Below the pieces are notes generated by a model. The model was not told the DNA's origin and did not search any database. It worked only from the letters and a program-made list of their open reading frames with translations. A DNA stretch of 64,000 nucleotides from DATBVX01 sp963810775 (GTDB lineage Bacteria > Pseudomonadota > Gammaproteobacteria > Steroidobacterales > Steroidobacteraceae). Positions 8,182-15,796 of the stretch are shown one piece after another. Position 1 is the first letter of the stretch; each line of letters begins with the position of its first letter. The stretch is from assembly GCA_963810775.1 (NCBI GenBank), contig CAWEOT010000010.1, positions 1-64,000 on the forward strand, written 5' to 3'. The translations under genes were made by a program, and so were the position numbers.

Positions 8182-9378
8182 ATGGCGGTTCCCTCTTTTA
8201 CCCTGTTCGATACAGCCATCGGTCGCTGCGGCATCGCCTGGACTGAACGCGGTGTAGTCGGTATTCAGCTTCCCGAACGGCGCGAGGCCGAGACGCAGGA
8301 GCGTCTTCGCGGGCGTTTTCCGCAGGCGCGGGAAGTCTCTCCACCAGCCGAAATTCAACTGGCGCTCGACGGAATCGTGGCGTTGTTGCGCGGGGAGGAG
8401 AGCGATCTCTCCGCGGTAACGCTCGATCTGGAGGGCGTGCCACCATTTCATCGCCGCGTTTACGAGGTCGCGCGCACGATTCCACCCGGGGCCACGCTCT
8501 CGTACGGAGAGATCGCGAAACAACTCGGCTCGCTGGGTTCGGCGCGCGCGGTAGGCCAGGCTCTCGGGCGCAATCCGTTCGCAATCGTGGTCCCGTGTCA
8601 TCGCGTTCTGGCCGCCGACGGTCGGCTGGGCGGCTTCTCCGCGAACGGAGGCATAGCGACCAAACTCCGACTGCTCTCGATCGAGAGTGCGAGTGCGAAC
8701 GGGCAACTCGCGCTGTTCGAGGGTGACGGGGTTTTCGGTTTCGATCCGGCCACCGCGCTGGAGCATTTGCGCGCCGCCGACCCGACGCTCGCGCGGCTCA
8801 TGGATGCAGTCGGTCCTTTTCGCATGCGACTCGACCGGACGCCGAATGTCTTCATGGCACTCGCCGAAGCGATCGTGTACCAGCAACTCAACGGTCGGGC
8901 GGCGGCGACGATCTTTGCACGTCTGTGCGCGCTGTTTCCGGGCGGCCACGCCGGACCGAATGCAGAACAGATCCTGCGGGCAGGCGATGCGAGGCTGCGA
9001 AGCGCCGGCTTGTCCCGCTCCAAGATGCTGTCGCTGCGCGACCTCGCTCGCAAGGCGGTGGATGGCAAGGTTCCGACGCTGGCCGAAGTGCATCGCATGG
9101 ATGACGAGGCGATCATCGAGCGACTCACCGAGGTGCGTGGAATCGGGCGCTGGACGGTGGAGATGCTGCTCATGTTCCGTCTCGGCCGACCCGACGTGCT
9201 GCCGGTGGACGACTACGGCGTCCGCAAGGGATTCATGATCGCTTTTCGCAAGCGCAAGCCGCCGCACCCCAAGGATCTGCAGAAGTACGGCGCACGCTGG
9301 CGACCGTATCGGACCATCGCGAGCTGGTATTTGTGGCGGGCGACAGACCTTGGGAAAGACCTGCGGCCGAAGACATAG
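8182..9378 (+). CDS. Fused O6-alkylguanine-DNA alkyltransferase (Ogt) and 3-methyladenine DNA glycosylase (AlkA)
   Basis: The 398-aa protein is two repair enzymes in one chain. Residues 1-170 are an Ogt-type alkyltransferase with the suicide Cys139 in PCHRV and the upstream FHRRVYEVARTIPPG wedge segment. Residues ~185-390 are an HhH-GPD glycosylase: helix-hairpin-helix LTEVRGIGRWTVEML and catalytic Asp344 in LPVDDYG. One half removes alkyl groups from O6-guanine, the other excises alkylated purines such as 3-methyladenine. The fusion would couple both responses to one transcript. There is no Ada-type metal-binding regulatory domain. An AT-rich stretch around TTAAAAT lies just before the start. 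Confidence 0.93.
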   Translation: MAVPSFTLFDTAIGRCGIAWTERGVVGIQLPERREAETQERLRGRFPQAREVSPPAEIQLALDGIVALLRGEESDLSAVTLDLEGVPPFHRRVYEVARTIPPGATLSYGEIAKQLGSLGSARAVGQALGRNPFAIVVPCHRVLAADGRLGGFSANGGIATKLRLLSIESASANGQLALFEGDGVFGFDPATALEHLRAADPTLARLMDAVGPFRMRLDRTPNVFMALAEAIVYQQLNGRAAATIFARLCALFPGGHAGPNAEQILRAGDARLRSAGLSRSKMLSLRDLARKAVDGKVPTLAEVHRMDDEAIIERLTEVRGIGRWTVEMLLMFRLGRPDVLPVDDYGVRKGFMIAFRKRKPPHPKDLQKYGARWRPYRTIASWYLWRATDLGKDLRPKT

Positions 9379-9420
9379 ATCGTTGCCCGCCCGCACGCCC
9401 GGGCGTAGCCTTCGAGGCCA

Positions 9421-10275
9421 ATGCTGGTCACGACACCACTGCAGCGCGGACCGATCACCGTCGTCGACTGTCGATGCACATCCGGACCCGCAGATCGGCC
9501 CTTTGTTGAGCTTCACGCCCAGCACACGGTTTCCTACGTGCGCCGCGGCACGTTCGGCTATCGGCACCGGGGCCGGTCATTCGAGCTCGTGGCCGGGTCC
9601 GTTCTGGTCGGCCACCCCGGCGATGAGTTCATGTGCACGCACGATCACGCTCATGGTGATGAGTGCCTGTCGTTTCACCTCGAGGCGCATCTCGCCGAGT
9701 CCCTGGGCGCCGGAGCCGAGATGTGGCGCGTCGGCAGCGTGCCGCCGTTGTCGGAACTGATGGTGCTCGGCGAACTCGCGCAGGCGACGGCAGAACAACG
9801 CAGCGATGTCGGTCTGGACGAGGCAGCCCTGTTGTTCGCTGCGCGGTTCATAGAGCTGGTACTCGACTGCAAACACGATGCACCGCAGGCCCGTGCAGCT
9901 GATCGCCGGCGTGCCGTGGAGACGGCATTGTGGATCGATGACAATTCTCAAGCGACGATCGATCTGGAGAAGGCGTCGGGGCAGGCAGGTTTGAGCCCAT
10001 TTCACTTCCTGCGCCTCTTCACGCGCGTCCTCGGTGTGACACCGCATCAGTACCTGGTGCGCTCGAGGCTGCGGCGCGCGGCGCGCATGCTGACCGACCT
10101 GACCGACAATAGCCGGCCGATCAGCGACATCGCCTACGAAAGCGGCTTCGGCGACCTGTCGAACTTCATCCGCAGCTTCCATCGCGCAGCCGGCGTCTCG
10201 CCACGCGAATTCAGACAGGCGGCAAGAGGCGAGCGCACTGCCATCCAGACACGCGCAACAAACATCAGCAATTGA
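9421..10275 (+). CDS. AraC-family transcriptional regulator
   Basis: The 284-aa regulator has an N-terminal cupin (Arabinose-operon type, with EFMCTHDHAHGDECLSFHLE) and a C-terminal AraC double HTH (LEKASGQAGLSPFHFLRLFT; then PISDIAYESGFGDLSNFIRS and PREFR). The histidine-rich stretch inside the cupin could bind a metal or simply line the pocket. It lies 40 bp after the Ogt-AlkA fusion in the same direction. A link to alkylation repair is possible but not supported by any motif, since classical Ada regulators have a different N-terminal domain. The effector is unknown. Confidence 0.9.
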   Translation: MLVTTPLQRGPITVVDCRCTSGPADRPFVELHAQHTVSYVRRGTFGYRHRGRSFELVAGSVLVGHPGDEFMCTHDHAHGDECLSFHLEAHLAESLGAGAEMWRVGSVPPLSELMVLGELAQATAEQRSDVGLDEAALLFAARFIELVLDCKHDAPQARAADRRRAVETALWIDDNSQATIDLEKASGQAGLSPFHFLRLFTRVLGVTPHQYLVRSRLRRAARMLTDLTDNSRPISDIAYESGFGDLSNFIRSFHRAAGVSPREFRQAARGERTAIQTRATNISN

Positions 10276-10294
10276 CCAGCTGGCCCTTGCGTTT

Positions 10295-10314
10295 CGGTAA
10301 GCTATAGTTTACCG
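10295..10314. promoter_or_regulatory. 20-bp palindromic operator upstream of the ArsR gene
   Basis: The sequence CGGTAAGCTATAGTTTACCG is palindromic except at one base pair (10301/10308) and ends 6 bp before the ATG of the ArsR-type gene. It contains a TATAGT that could serve as a -10 box. ArsR repressors bind 12-2-12-like dyads over their own promoters, so this is a good candidate for autoregulation of the ArsR-START pair. Confidence 0.65.
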
Positions 10315-10320
10315 TAAGAC

Positions 10321-10728
10321 ATGGCTTACGCTTCTGCGCTCGCCGCGCTTGCCGACCCCACCCGCCGGGAAGTCTTTGAACGATTGCGTTCCGGGCCGCG
10401 CGCGGTAGGCGAGATCGCCGAGGAAATGCCAGTGAGCCGGCCCGCTGTCTCGCAACATCTCAAGGTGCTGAAGGAAGCCGGGCTGGTTGCCGATCGCGCC
10501 GAAGGCGCGCGGCGCGTCTATTACATCGATCCACACGGGCTCGGCCCCCTGCGTAAGTGGCTCGATCAGTTCTGGGATCAGGCCCTTGTGGCGTTCCAGG
10601 CGGAAATCGAGCGCTCGCGGCCGGCACCGGAAACGCAATCCAGGGAAAAGAACGATGAATCGCATCATCACGCCCGCGCCCGTCCGCAAAAGCGTTCGCG
10701 TCAGCGCTCCTCCCGCACACGCTTTTGA
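10321..10728 (+). CDS. ArsR-family winged-helix repressor
   Basis: The 135-aa protein starts with the classic ArsR core ALAALADPTRREVFERL, then AEEMPVSRPAVSQHLKVLKEAG (recognition helix) and the wing ARRVYYIDP. No thiol metal-binding CxC motif is present, so it belongs to the non-metal subgroup that often accompanies START-domain proteins. The last ~25 residues are basic and low-complexity, and overlap the next gene by 74 bp in another frame. The palindrome just upstream suggests autorepression. The ligand is unknown. Confidence 0.9.
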   Translation: MAYASALAALADPTRREVFERLRSGPRAVGEIAEEMPVSRPAVSQHLKVLKEAGLVADRAEGARRVYYIDPHGLGPLRKWLDQFWDQALVAFQAEIERSRPAPETQSREKNDESHHHARARPQKRSRQRSSRTRF

Positions 10729-11128
10729 GGTTTTCACCACGGGCTTGGCCCGCTGGTGGCCGCCTTCGCATTCGATCGGTACTTCGCCAATGAAGGAAGC
10801 GGTGATCGAGCCGCGGGCCGGTGGGCGCTGGTTCGAACGTGGGCAGGACGGCTCGGAATGTGACGTCGGCAAGGTACTGGTGTGGGAGCCGCCGAATCGC
10901 CTCGTCCTCGGTTGGCAATTGAGCCCCCAATTCAAATACGACCCCAAAGTCACGTCCGAAGTCGAAGTTCGTTTCGTCGCCGCTGGCGCCAATGCCACGC
11001 TCGTCGAGCTGGAGCATCGTCATCTCGAGCGTCACGGGGAGCAGGCTGAAACGCTGCGACAGGCAATCGATGCGCCCAACGGCTGGAGCAACTTGCTCAA
11101 TCTATACGCGGCCGCAGCCGCGCAATGA
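10655..11128 (+). CDS. SRPBCC/START-family (AHSA1-like) small-molecule-binding protein
   Basis: The 157-aa protein has the AHSA1/SRPBCC layout: KSVRVSAPPAHAFEVFTTGLARWWP at the N-terminus, a central GGRWFERGQDGSECDVGKVL beta region and a C-terminal helix (GWSNLLNLYAAAAA). Members bind hydrophobic ligands in a helix-grip fold, and many occur in two-gene operons with an ArsR repressor, as here. ATG 10655 has GGGAAAAG about 5-12 nt upstream and sits inside the ArsR coding region, giving a 74-bp overlap in a different frame. A catalytic role has not been established for this subgroup. Confidence 0.88.
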   Translation: MNRIITPAPVRKSVRVSAPPAHAFEVFTTGLARWWPPSHSIGTSPMKEAVIEPRAGGRWFERGQDGSECDVGKVLVWEPPNRLVLGWQLSPQFKYDPKVTSEVEVRFVAAGANATLVELEHRHLERHGEQAETLRQAIDAPNGWSNLLNLYAAAAAQ

Positions 11129-11150
11129 CCCGACAGGCAGGAGAACCGAC

Positions 11151-11783
11151 ATGTTGAATCTTTACGTGTTTCCGCCTTCACCGCGCGCCTTCAAGGTCAT
11201 CGCGCTGGCAGCGCATCTCGGCATCGATTACGAAAAGCGCATAGTCGATCTCACCAAGGGCGAACAGAGACGTCCCGAGTTCACGGCCTTGAATCCGAAC
11301 CAGCGCATGCCGGTCATGGAGGAGGACGGCTTCGTGCTGTGGGAGTCGAACGCGATTCTCCAATACCTCGCGGACAAGAAACCCGCGAGCGGTCTTCTTC
11401 CCACCGATACGCGCGGTCGCGCCGATGTCACACGCTGGCAGTGCTGGGATCTCGCCAACTGGGATCCCGCCTGCGCAACCATGATCTTCGAGCGCCTGGT
11501 CAAGAAACTCCTGCATATCGGCGACCCAGACCTGGCGGAAATTGCCAAGGGCGAAGAACGCTTTCACCGCGCCGCGGCCGTTCTCGATGCGCACCTCAAG
11601 GGACGCGAATACATCGCGGGCGACAGGCTCACCGTCGCGGATTTCTCCATCGGTGCGCCACTGAACCTCAGCGCGCCCGCGCAGCTTCCCGTTGCCGGAT
11701 ACGCCGAGATCAGGCGCTGGCACGCAAATCTGTCGGAGTTACCGGCGTGGCGCCAATCGATCGCCATCCCGTCCGCGACCTGA
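11151..11783 (+). CDS. Glutathione S-transferase family protein
   Basis: The 210-aa protein has a thioredoxin-like N-terminal domain (LYVFPPSPRAFKVIALAAHLG, cis-Pro in RMPVMEEDG, and WESNAILQYLA for glutathione gamma-glutamyl binding) and the all-helical C-terminal domain (AGDRLTVADFSIG). The length is normal for the family. It follows the ArsR/START pair by 22 bp with an AGGAG-type ribosome site, so it is probably the third gene of that operon. Family members conjugate or isomerise electrophiles with glutathione; the substrate cannot be inferred. Confidence 0.92.
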   Translation: MLNLYVFPPSPRAFKVIALAAHLGIDYEKRIVDLTKGEQRRPEFTALNPNQRMPVMEEDGFVLWESNAILQYLADKKPASGLLPTDTRGRADVTRWQCWDLANWDPACATMIFERLVKKLLHIGDPDLAEIAKGEERFHRAAAVLDAHLKGREYIAGDRLTVADFSIGAPLNLSAPAQLPVAGYAEIRRWHANLSELPAWRQSIAIPSAT

Positions 11784-11914
11784 GAGCGCTGGTAAAGCAA
11801 AACTTAAGGTTCATAAAGAGACCGTGTTTGTTCCGTTGAGCGCGTGGGCGCAACCTGCCAGCGTCCCGACGAATCGCGACGTGCGCGATTTGCGGTGCAG
11901 GCTGGAGGAACGTG

Positions 11915-12112
11915 ATGAGCAAGCGACCATACTCGATCTTCGACACCATCATCGCCCGTATCAGTCAGGGCTCAATTCCCTTCGATGCAGTGTATTGGAT
12001 CGATCCGAACGACGAGCGCGCGGTAAGCGCGGCGGACGCGGTTGATCCACGGCCGAAGAGTGATGCACGCATTTCACCCCGGCTGGTGCAGGAGTGCGCG
12101 ACGTGCGACTGA
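11915..12112 (+). CDS. Small uncharacterised protein
   Basis: A 65-aa ORF begins at ATG 11915 with a strong GGAGG at 11904-11908, and its stop overlaps the start region of the CmcJ-like gene, so it looks translationally coupled to it. The sequence (SKRPYSIFDTIIARISQG at the start) has no signal peptide, no transmembrane segment and no motif I recognise; the second half is polar and probably disordered. The 130 bp upstream are noncoding. Its reality rests on the ribosome site and the coupling. No function is proposed. Confidence 0.5.
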   Translation: MSKRPYSIFDTIIARISQGSIPFDAVYWIDPNDERAVSAADAVDPRPKSDARISPRLVQECATCD

Positions 12113-12948
12113 CGGAGTCTGGAACGCAATCCGTCTCTGGCGTGAACGGCGTCCTGACGTACGTGGCGCCAGGGCAGGGAAGGCCGCGCAACTACGCGGA
12201 TGATCCGCCACCCGGCGAGCCGCAGTCGACGGCACGGTACGAAGATCGCACCGTGGCCATCAGCAACATACGGCAGGCGTCGCAAGTGTTTTCGGTCGAT
12301 CGCGAGGGCTTTCAGTTCGCTGCCGCGCCGAGTGCTTTTCGCCACTTCAATGATCGCGATGCGATCGAAACCGACTACTACGCAGATGCTGAGCGCCTGG
12401 TCGGCGAGCTGACTGGCGCATCACGCGTCATCTGCTTCGACCACACGCTGCGCCATCGCAGGCCTGGAAATTCGCGCGGCACGGCCCTCACGCCGCGCTC
12501 ACCGGTGCATCGCGTGCACGTCGACTTCACCACGACATCGGGGCGGCGTAAGGGTGGCGAGATCCTCGGTGATGCGGATCACGCGCTGCTGCGCAAGCGC
12601 TTTGCAGTCATCAATGTATGGCGCCCAATTCGCGGCCCATTGCAGGACTCGCCGCTTGCGGTGACCGATGCCCGCAGCGTGGCATTCGATGACCTGGTGG
12701 CGACGGATCTGATCTATCCGGATCGGGTGGGGGAGTTCTACACCGTGCAGTTCAGTCCGTCCCATCGTTGGTTCTACGCACCACGGATGACGCACGAGGA
12801 AGTGCTGCTGATCAAATGCTTCGACTCTGCGGAAAACGGCATCGCCCGTTTCGCTCCACACACTGCGTTTGCCGATCCATCCGCTTCGGCGGACGCCTTA
12901 CCGCGAGAAAGCATCGAGGTGAGGACGCTGGCTTTCTTCGACGCCTGA
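12103..12948 (+). CDS. CmcJ/NvfI-family oxidoreductase
   Basis: The ~281-aa protein resembles the CmcJ/AsaB/GA4-desaturase-like family, a branch related to 2-oxoglutarate/Fe(II) oxygenases. Seen motifs: NYADDPPPGEP near the N-terminus, ICFDHTLR, VHRVHVDFT with a His-x-Asp pair, FAVINVWRPI, and the closing MTHEEVLLIKCFDS. Characterised relatives act on cephamycin, fungal meroterpenoids or gibberellin, but most bacterial members are uncharacterised. GTG 12103 is preferred because AGGAG lies 8 nt upstream; GTG 12094 is the longer option. The gene overlaps the small ORF before it by 10 bp. Confidence 0.82.
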   Translation: MRLTESGTQSVSGVNGVLTYVAPGQGRPRNYADDPPPGEPQSTARYEDRTVAISNIRQASQVFSVDREGFQFAAAPSAFRHFNDRDAIETDYYADAERLVGELTGASRVICFDHTLRHRRPGNSRGTALTPRSPVHRVHVDFTTTSGRRKGGEILGDADHALLRKRFAVINVWRPIRGPLQDSPLAVTDARSVAFDDLVATDLIYPDRVGEFYTVQFSPSHRWFYAPRMTHEEVLLIKCFDSAENGIARFAPHTAFADPSASADALPRESIEVRTLAFFDA

Positions 12949-12952
12949 AGAT

Positions 12953-14383
12953 CTACTCGCTTCGAGGCGCGTTGCCACGCAGGTCGATACCGCTCTCTGC
13001 GACGACGTAGAGCATTGCCGCCCAGGCGGCCACGTTCTGTTCCAGATCGCTGCGATCCACTTTGTTGAGGGTATCGTCCGCGGAGTGATGCGTGGCGAAA
13101 TAACGCCGCGCATCCTGGCTCATTCTCACGATCGGCACGCCCGCCTTGCGCAGGTCCTCGACGTCTGTGCCAGCGAATGTTGCAGCTTCATGGTTCGGCA
13201 GGATGCCGAGCGGGGCAAGGATTGCCGCGAGCTCGGACAAACGGGGATCATTCCAGGCATCTGCCGAGAACGCGATCCGGTAGATGCTGCCGCTTCCCAT
13301 GTCGCTCTCACTCGCCAGAACAATCCTGGAAATCTCGTCGTGATGCGCTCGAGCGAAGGCGGTACCGCTTCCGCCGGTTTCTTCCGAGCCCCACAGGACG
13401 ACACGAATGGTGCGTCGTGGCCGCTGCGGCAGCTCGGCGATAAGGTGGGTCGCGGCAAGGCAGATGGCTATGCCGGCAGCGTCGTCCGTCGCTCCCTCTG
13501 CAACATCCCAACTGTCCAGGTGGCCGCCGATTACGATCATTTCGCCGGAGCCGTCACGGCCGACGAGATCGCCGATCACATTCCACGCCGGTGTTTTCGC
13601 TGTGACGGTGGATGCCAGATTCATGCGCACTGTCACGGGCTGTCTACGCGCCACCAGGCGGTCCAGGAGCTCGACGTCCGGTACGCCGAGAGCAGCCGCG
13701 GGAATGCGTGCAACGCCTTCGGCGTAGCGAGTCGCACCCGTATGCGGCAGGCGCGAGTCGCTTGTTGATAAGGAGCGGACCAGAAATCCGACCGCGCCAC
13801 GTGCTGCAGCGACGGAGGGCCCATCGCGTCTGCCTCGCGCCGCAGCTCGATAACCCTCTTCGCCCTGCGCCACGTTGATGGGCTGATTGAGCACTGCAAT
13901 CCGACCGGCCAGATCTCCGGGGGACACGGCGGACAGGTCTTCGAAACTCGAGAACATGACAATGGGCGCTTCGACTCCCTTTGGCGGAGTCGGAACGCCA
14001 TTGCCAAGCCCGAGGATTGCGAGAGCATGCGGGTAGGGCGCCGTGACCTGTGCGGATTCCGCGCCGCGAAACCACGCGTTCTCTTTGACGAACTCTTCGG
14101 CCTGCACGTTTTCAAGGCCCAGCGCCTTCAGTGTCGTTACGCCCCAATCCCTGGCACGCAGCATCGCGGGCGAGCCGACCGGCCGCGCCCCAATCTCGGT
14201 CGTCAACGCCTCAAGGATGGACCAGCTCTGAGACCCCGCGAGCGCTCGATCCCGCAAGCGTTCTGCCACCTGCCGGATGTCGCTGTCGGTTTCGCCGCCA
14301 GGGACCGCGCCACTCAAGCCCGCGCAGAGGAGCATGGCAGTTGAGGCAACCGTCAATATCGAATCTCTGCACAGCTTGCTCAT
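12953..14383 (-). CDS. M28-family exported aminopeptidase/carboxypeptidase Q-like
   Basis: The 476-aa protein has a signal peptide (TVASTAMLLCAGLSGAVPG), an inserted PA domain and an M28 catalytic domain. Zinc-binding motifs in order are IGGHLDSWD, ATDDAAG, WGSEETG, ASESDMG and ATHHSADDT, which gives the expected co-catalytic two-zinc set. Relatives hydrolyse dipeptides outside the cytoplasm. Its start codon overlaps the stop of the upstream SufS-like gene by one base (TGATG), so the two are translationally coupled, an unusual pairing of an exported peptidase with a PLP enzyme. Confidence 0.93.
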   Translation of the reverse strand: MSKLCRDSILTVASTAMLLCAGLSGAVPGGETDSDIRQVAERLRDRALAGSQSWSILEALTTEIGARPVGSPAMLRARDWGVTTLKALGLENVQAEEFVKENAWFRGAESAQVTAPYPHALAILGLGNGVPTPPKGVEAPIVMFSSFEDLSAVSPGDLAGRIAVLNQPINVAQGEEGYRAAARGRRDGPSVAAARGAVGFLVRSLSTSDSRLPHTGATRYAEGVARIPAAALGVPDVELLDRLVARRQPVTVRMNLASTVTAKTPAWNVIGDLVGRDGSGEMIVIGGHLDSWDVAEGATDDAAGIAICLAATHLIAELPQRPRRTIRVVLWGSEETGGSGTAFARAHHDEISRIVLASESDMGSGSIYRIAFSADAWNDPRLSELAAILAPLGILPNHEAATFAGTDVEDLRKAGVPIVRMSQDARRYFATHHSADDTLNKVDRSDLEQNVAAWAAMLYVVAESGIDLRGNAPRSE

Positions 14384-15687
14384 CAGGAAGTCAGCTTCTT
14401 CAGGCCGGCGATCAGGCGGTCGATATCGGCCTCGGTGGTGTAGAGGTAGCAGGAGGCTCGTGCGGCCGTCTCGACACCCAGGCGCTTCAGGAGTGGCAAG
14501 GCCGAAAGGTCGCCGGCACGGATGGCGACCTGTTGATCATCGAGCGAGCGTTGCACCTGCTGTGCACTGAGCCCGGCAATCTCGAAAGTGAACACGGGGA
14601 TTCTGCGCTCGCTGTCTTTGGGTCCGAGCAACCGCAGGCGGGGGACTTCGCGAAGTCTGCGAAGCGCATAGTCGGTGAGAGCCTGTTCATGAGCCATCAC
14701 GGACTGCCGACCCAACGAGTTCAGAAATTGCATCGCCGCCGCAAGACCAAGTGGGCCGGGCGCGTAGGGAGTACCAGCGCCGAACTTGTGTGCCGCATGC
14801 TCGAGCTGCGCTGACTCGAAGTCGACCGCATGAGCCATATTGGAACCTGCCTGATAGGGAGGCATGGATTGCAGCAATTCGCGTCGTGCCCAGAGGACGC
14901 CGATACCCATTGGACCCAGCATCTTGTGGCTGGAGAAAGCCAGGAAGTCGCAACCGAGCGCACGCACGTCAATGGGAACATGCGGCGCCGACTGGGCGGC
15001 ATCGATCAATGTCAGCGCTCCCGCTTGCCGTGCACGCGCGCAGATCTGCGCCGCGGGATTGACATAGCCGGCAACATTCGAGATGTGGCTGAAAGCGAGG
15101 ATGCGTGTCCGGTCGCTGAGCTTGCGGTCCAGGTCCTCGAGCGAGATGCGTCCCTCGTCATCAACGTCGACCAACCGGAGCCTGGCGCCGACGCGTTCGG
15201 TTGCCAACTTCCATGGCAGCAAATTCGACGCATGCTCGGCCACTGTCAGCAGGATCTCATCGGCAGGTCGCAGCGCAATCGAGCCCCAGGCACTCGCTAC
15301 GAGATTGATCGCTTCCGTGGTGCCTCGCACCCACACGACTTCCTCGGCGTTGGCCGCATTGATCCAGGTTGCCACGGTCTGTCGCGCGCTTTCATATTGC
15401 TCGTATGCGCGCCGGGCCAACGCGTGCTGGCTCTTACCGGGGTTCGCATTGCCGCGCGCGTAAAAGTCGGTCAGTGTGTCGAGAACGGCAACGGGACGCT
15501 GAGTAGTGGCCGCGCTGTCGAGATAGACGAAGGATGGACCAGCCGGTGAATTCGAGAGCGCGGGGAAGAACCGCCGCCAGTCATTCGCGAGGGCGGGAGA
15601 GGTTGCGAGCTTCTCGGAGCGGGCTTCCATGCAGGAGCTCGTGAGGACGCCGCCAGCGAGGCGCACAACATCTCTGCGAGTGATCAC
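14383..15687 (-). CDS. SufS-like class V aminotransferase with export signal, catalytic Cys replaced
   Basis: The 434-aa PLP enzyme resembles group II cysteine desulfurases: RGTTEAINLVA, VAEHASN, DAAQSAPH and the PLP lysine K255 in FSSHKMLGPMG. The loop that carries the catalytic Cys in SufS (RxGHHCA) reads AIRAGDLSALP, with Ser395 instead of Cys, so sulfur transfer by the usual route is unlikely. The N-terminus MITRRDVVRLAGGVLTSSC looks like a twin-arginine signal followed by a lipobox, so the enzyme may act outside the cytoplasm. It is coupled to the exported M28 peptidase. A lyase, epimerase or transaminase acting on peptide-derived amino acids is conceivable. Confidence 0.85.
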   Translation of the reverse strand: MITRRDVVRLAGGVLTSSCMEARSEKLATSPALANDWRRFFPALSNSPAGPSFVYLDSAATTQRPVAVLDTLTDFYARGNANPGKSQHALARRAYEQYESARQTVATWINAANAEEVVWVRGTTEAINLVASAWGSIALRPADEILLTVAEHASNLLPWKLATERVGARLRLVDVDDEGRISLEDLDRKLSDRTRILAFSHISNVAGYVNPAAQICARARQAGALTLIDAAQSAPHVPIDVRALGCDFLAFSSHKMLGPMGIGVLWARRELLQSMPPYQAGSNMAHAVDFESAQLEHAAHKFGAGTPYAPGPLGLAAAMQFLNSLGRQSVMAHEQALTDYALRRLREVPRLRLLGPKDSERRIPVFTFEIAGLSAQQVQRSLDDQQVAIRAGDLSALPLLKRLGVETAARASCYLYTTEADIDRLIAGLKKLTS

Positions 15688-15751
15688 GGTGTGTGTTAGC
15701 CGTCCGGGTTGCTGCCCGCACGTTTTGTACTTTCAGTGTGTGGGCAGAATT

Positions 15752-15796
15752 GATACTATGATATCCAACAATAGATATGCAAGATACGACAGTATC
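15752..15796. promoter_or_regulatory. Twin dyads around the chrB start
   Basis: Two similar dyads fit GATAC-N4-RTATC: GATACTATGATATC at 15752-15765 and GATACGACAGTATC at 15783-15796, with centres 31 bp apart (about three helix turns). They flank the ATG of the ChrB gene at 15777. ChrB proteins act as chromate-responsive regulators in some bacteria, so autoregulation is plausible. No binding data for this sequence are known to me. Confidence 0.4.

Noticed and set aside
7903..9567. 554-codon antisense frame across the carboxyltransferase start and the Ogt-AlkA gene
   Set aside because: It spans two real divergent genes and their promoter gap, and shows no motif.
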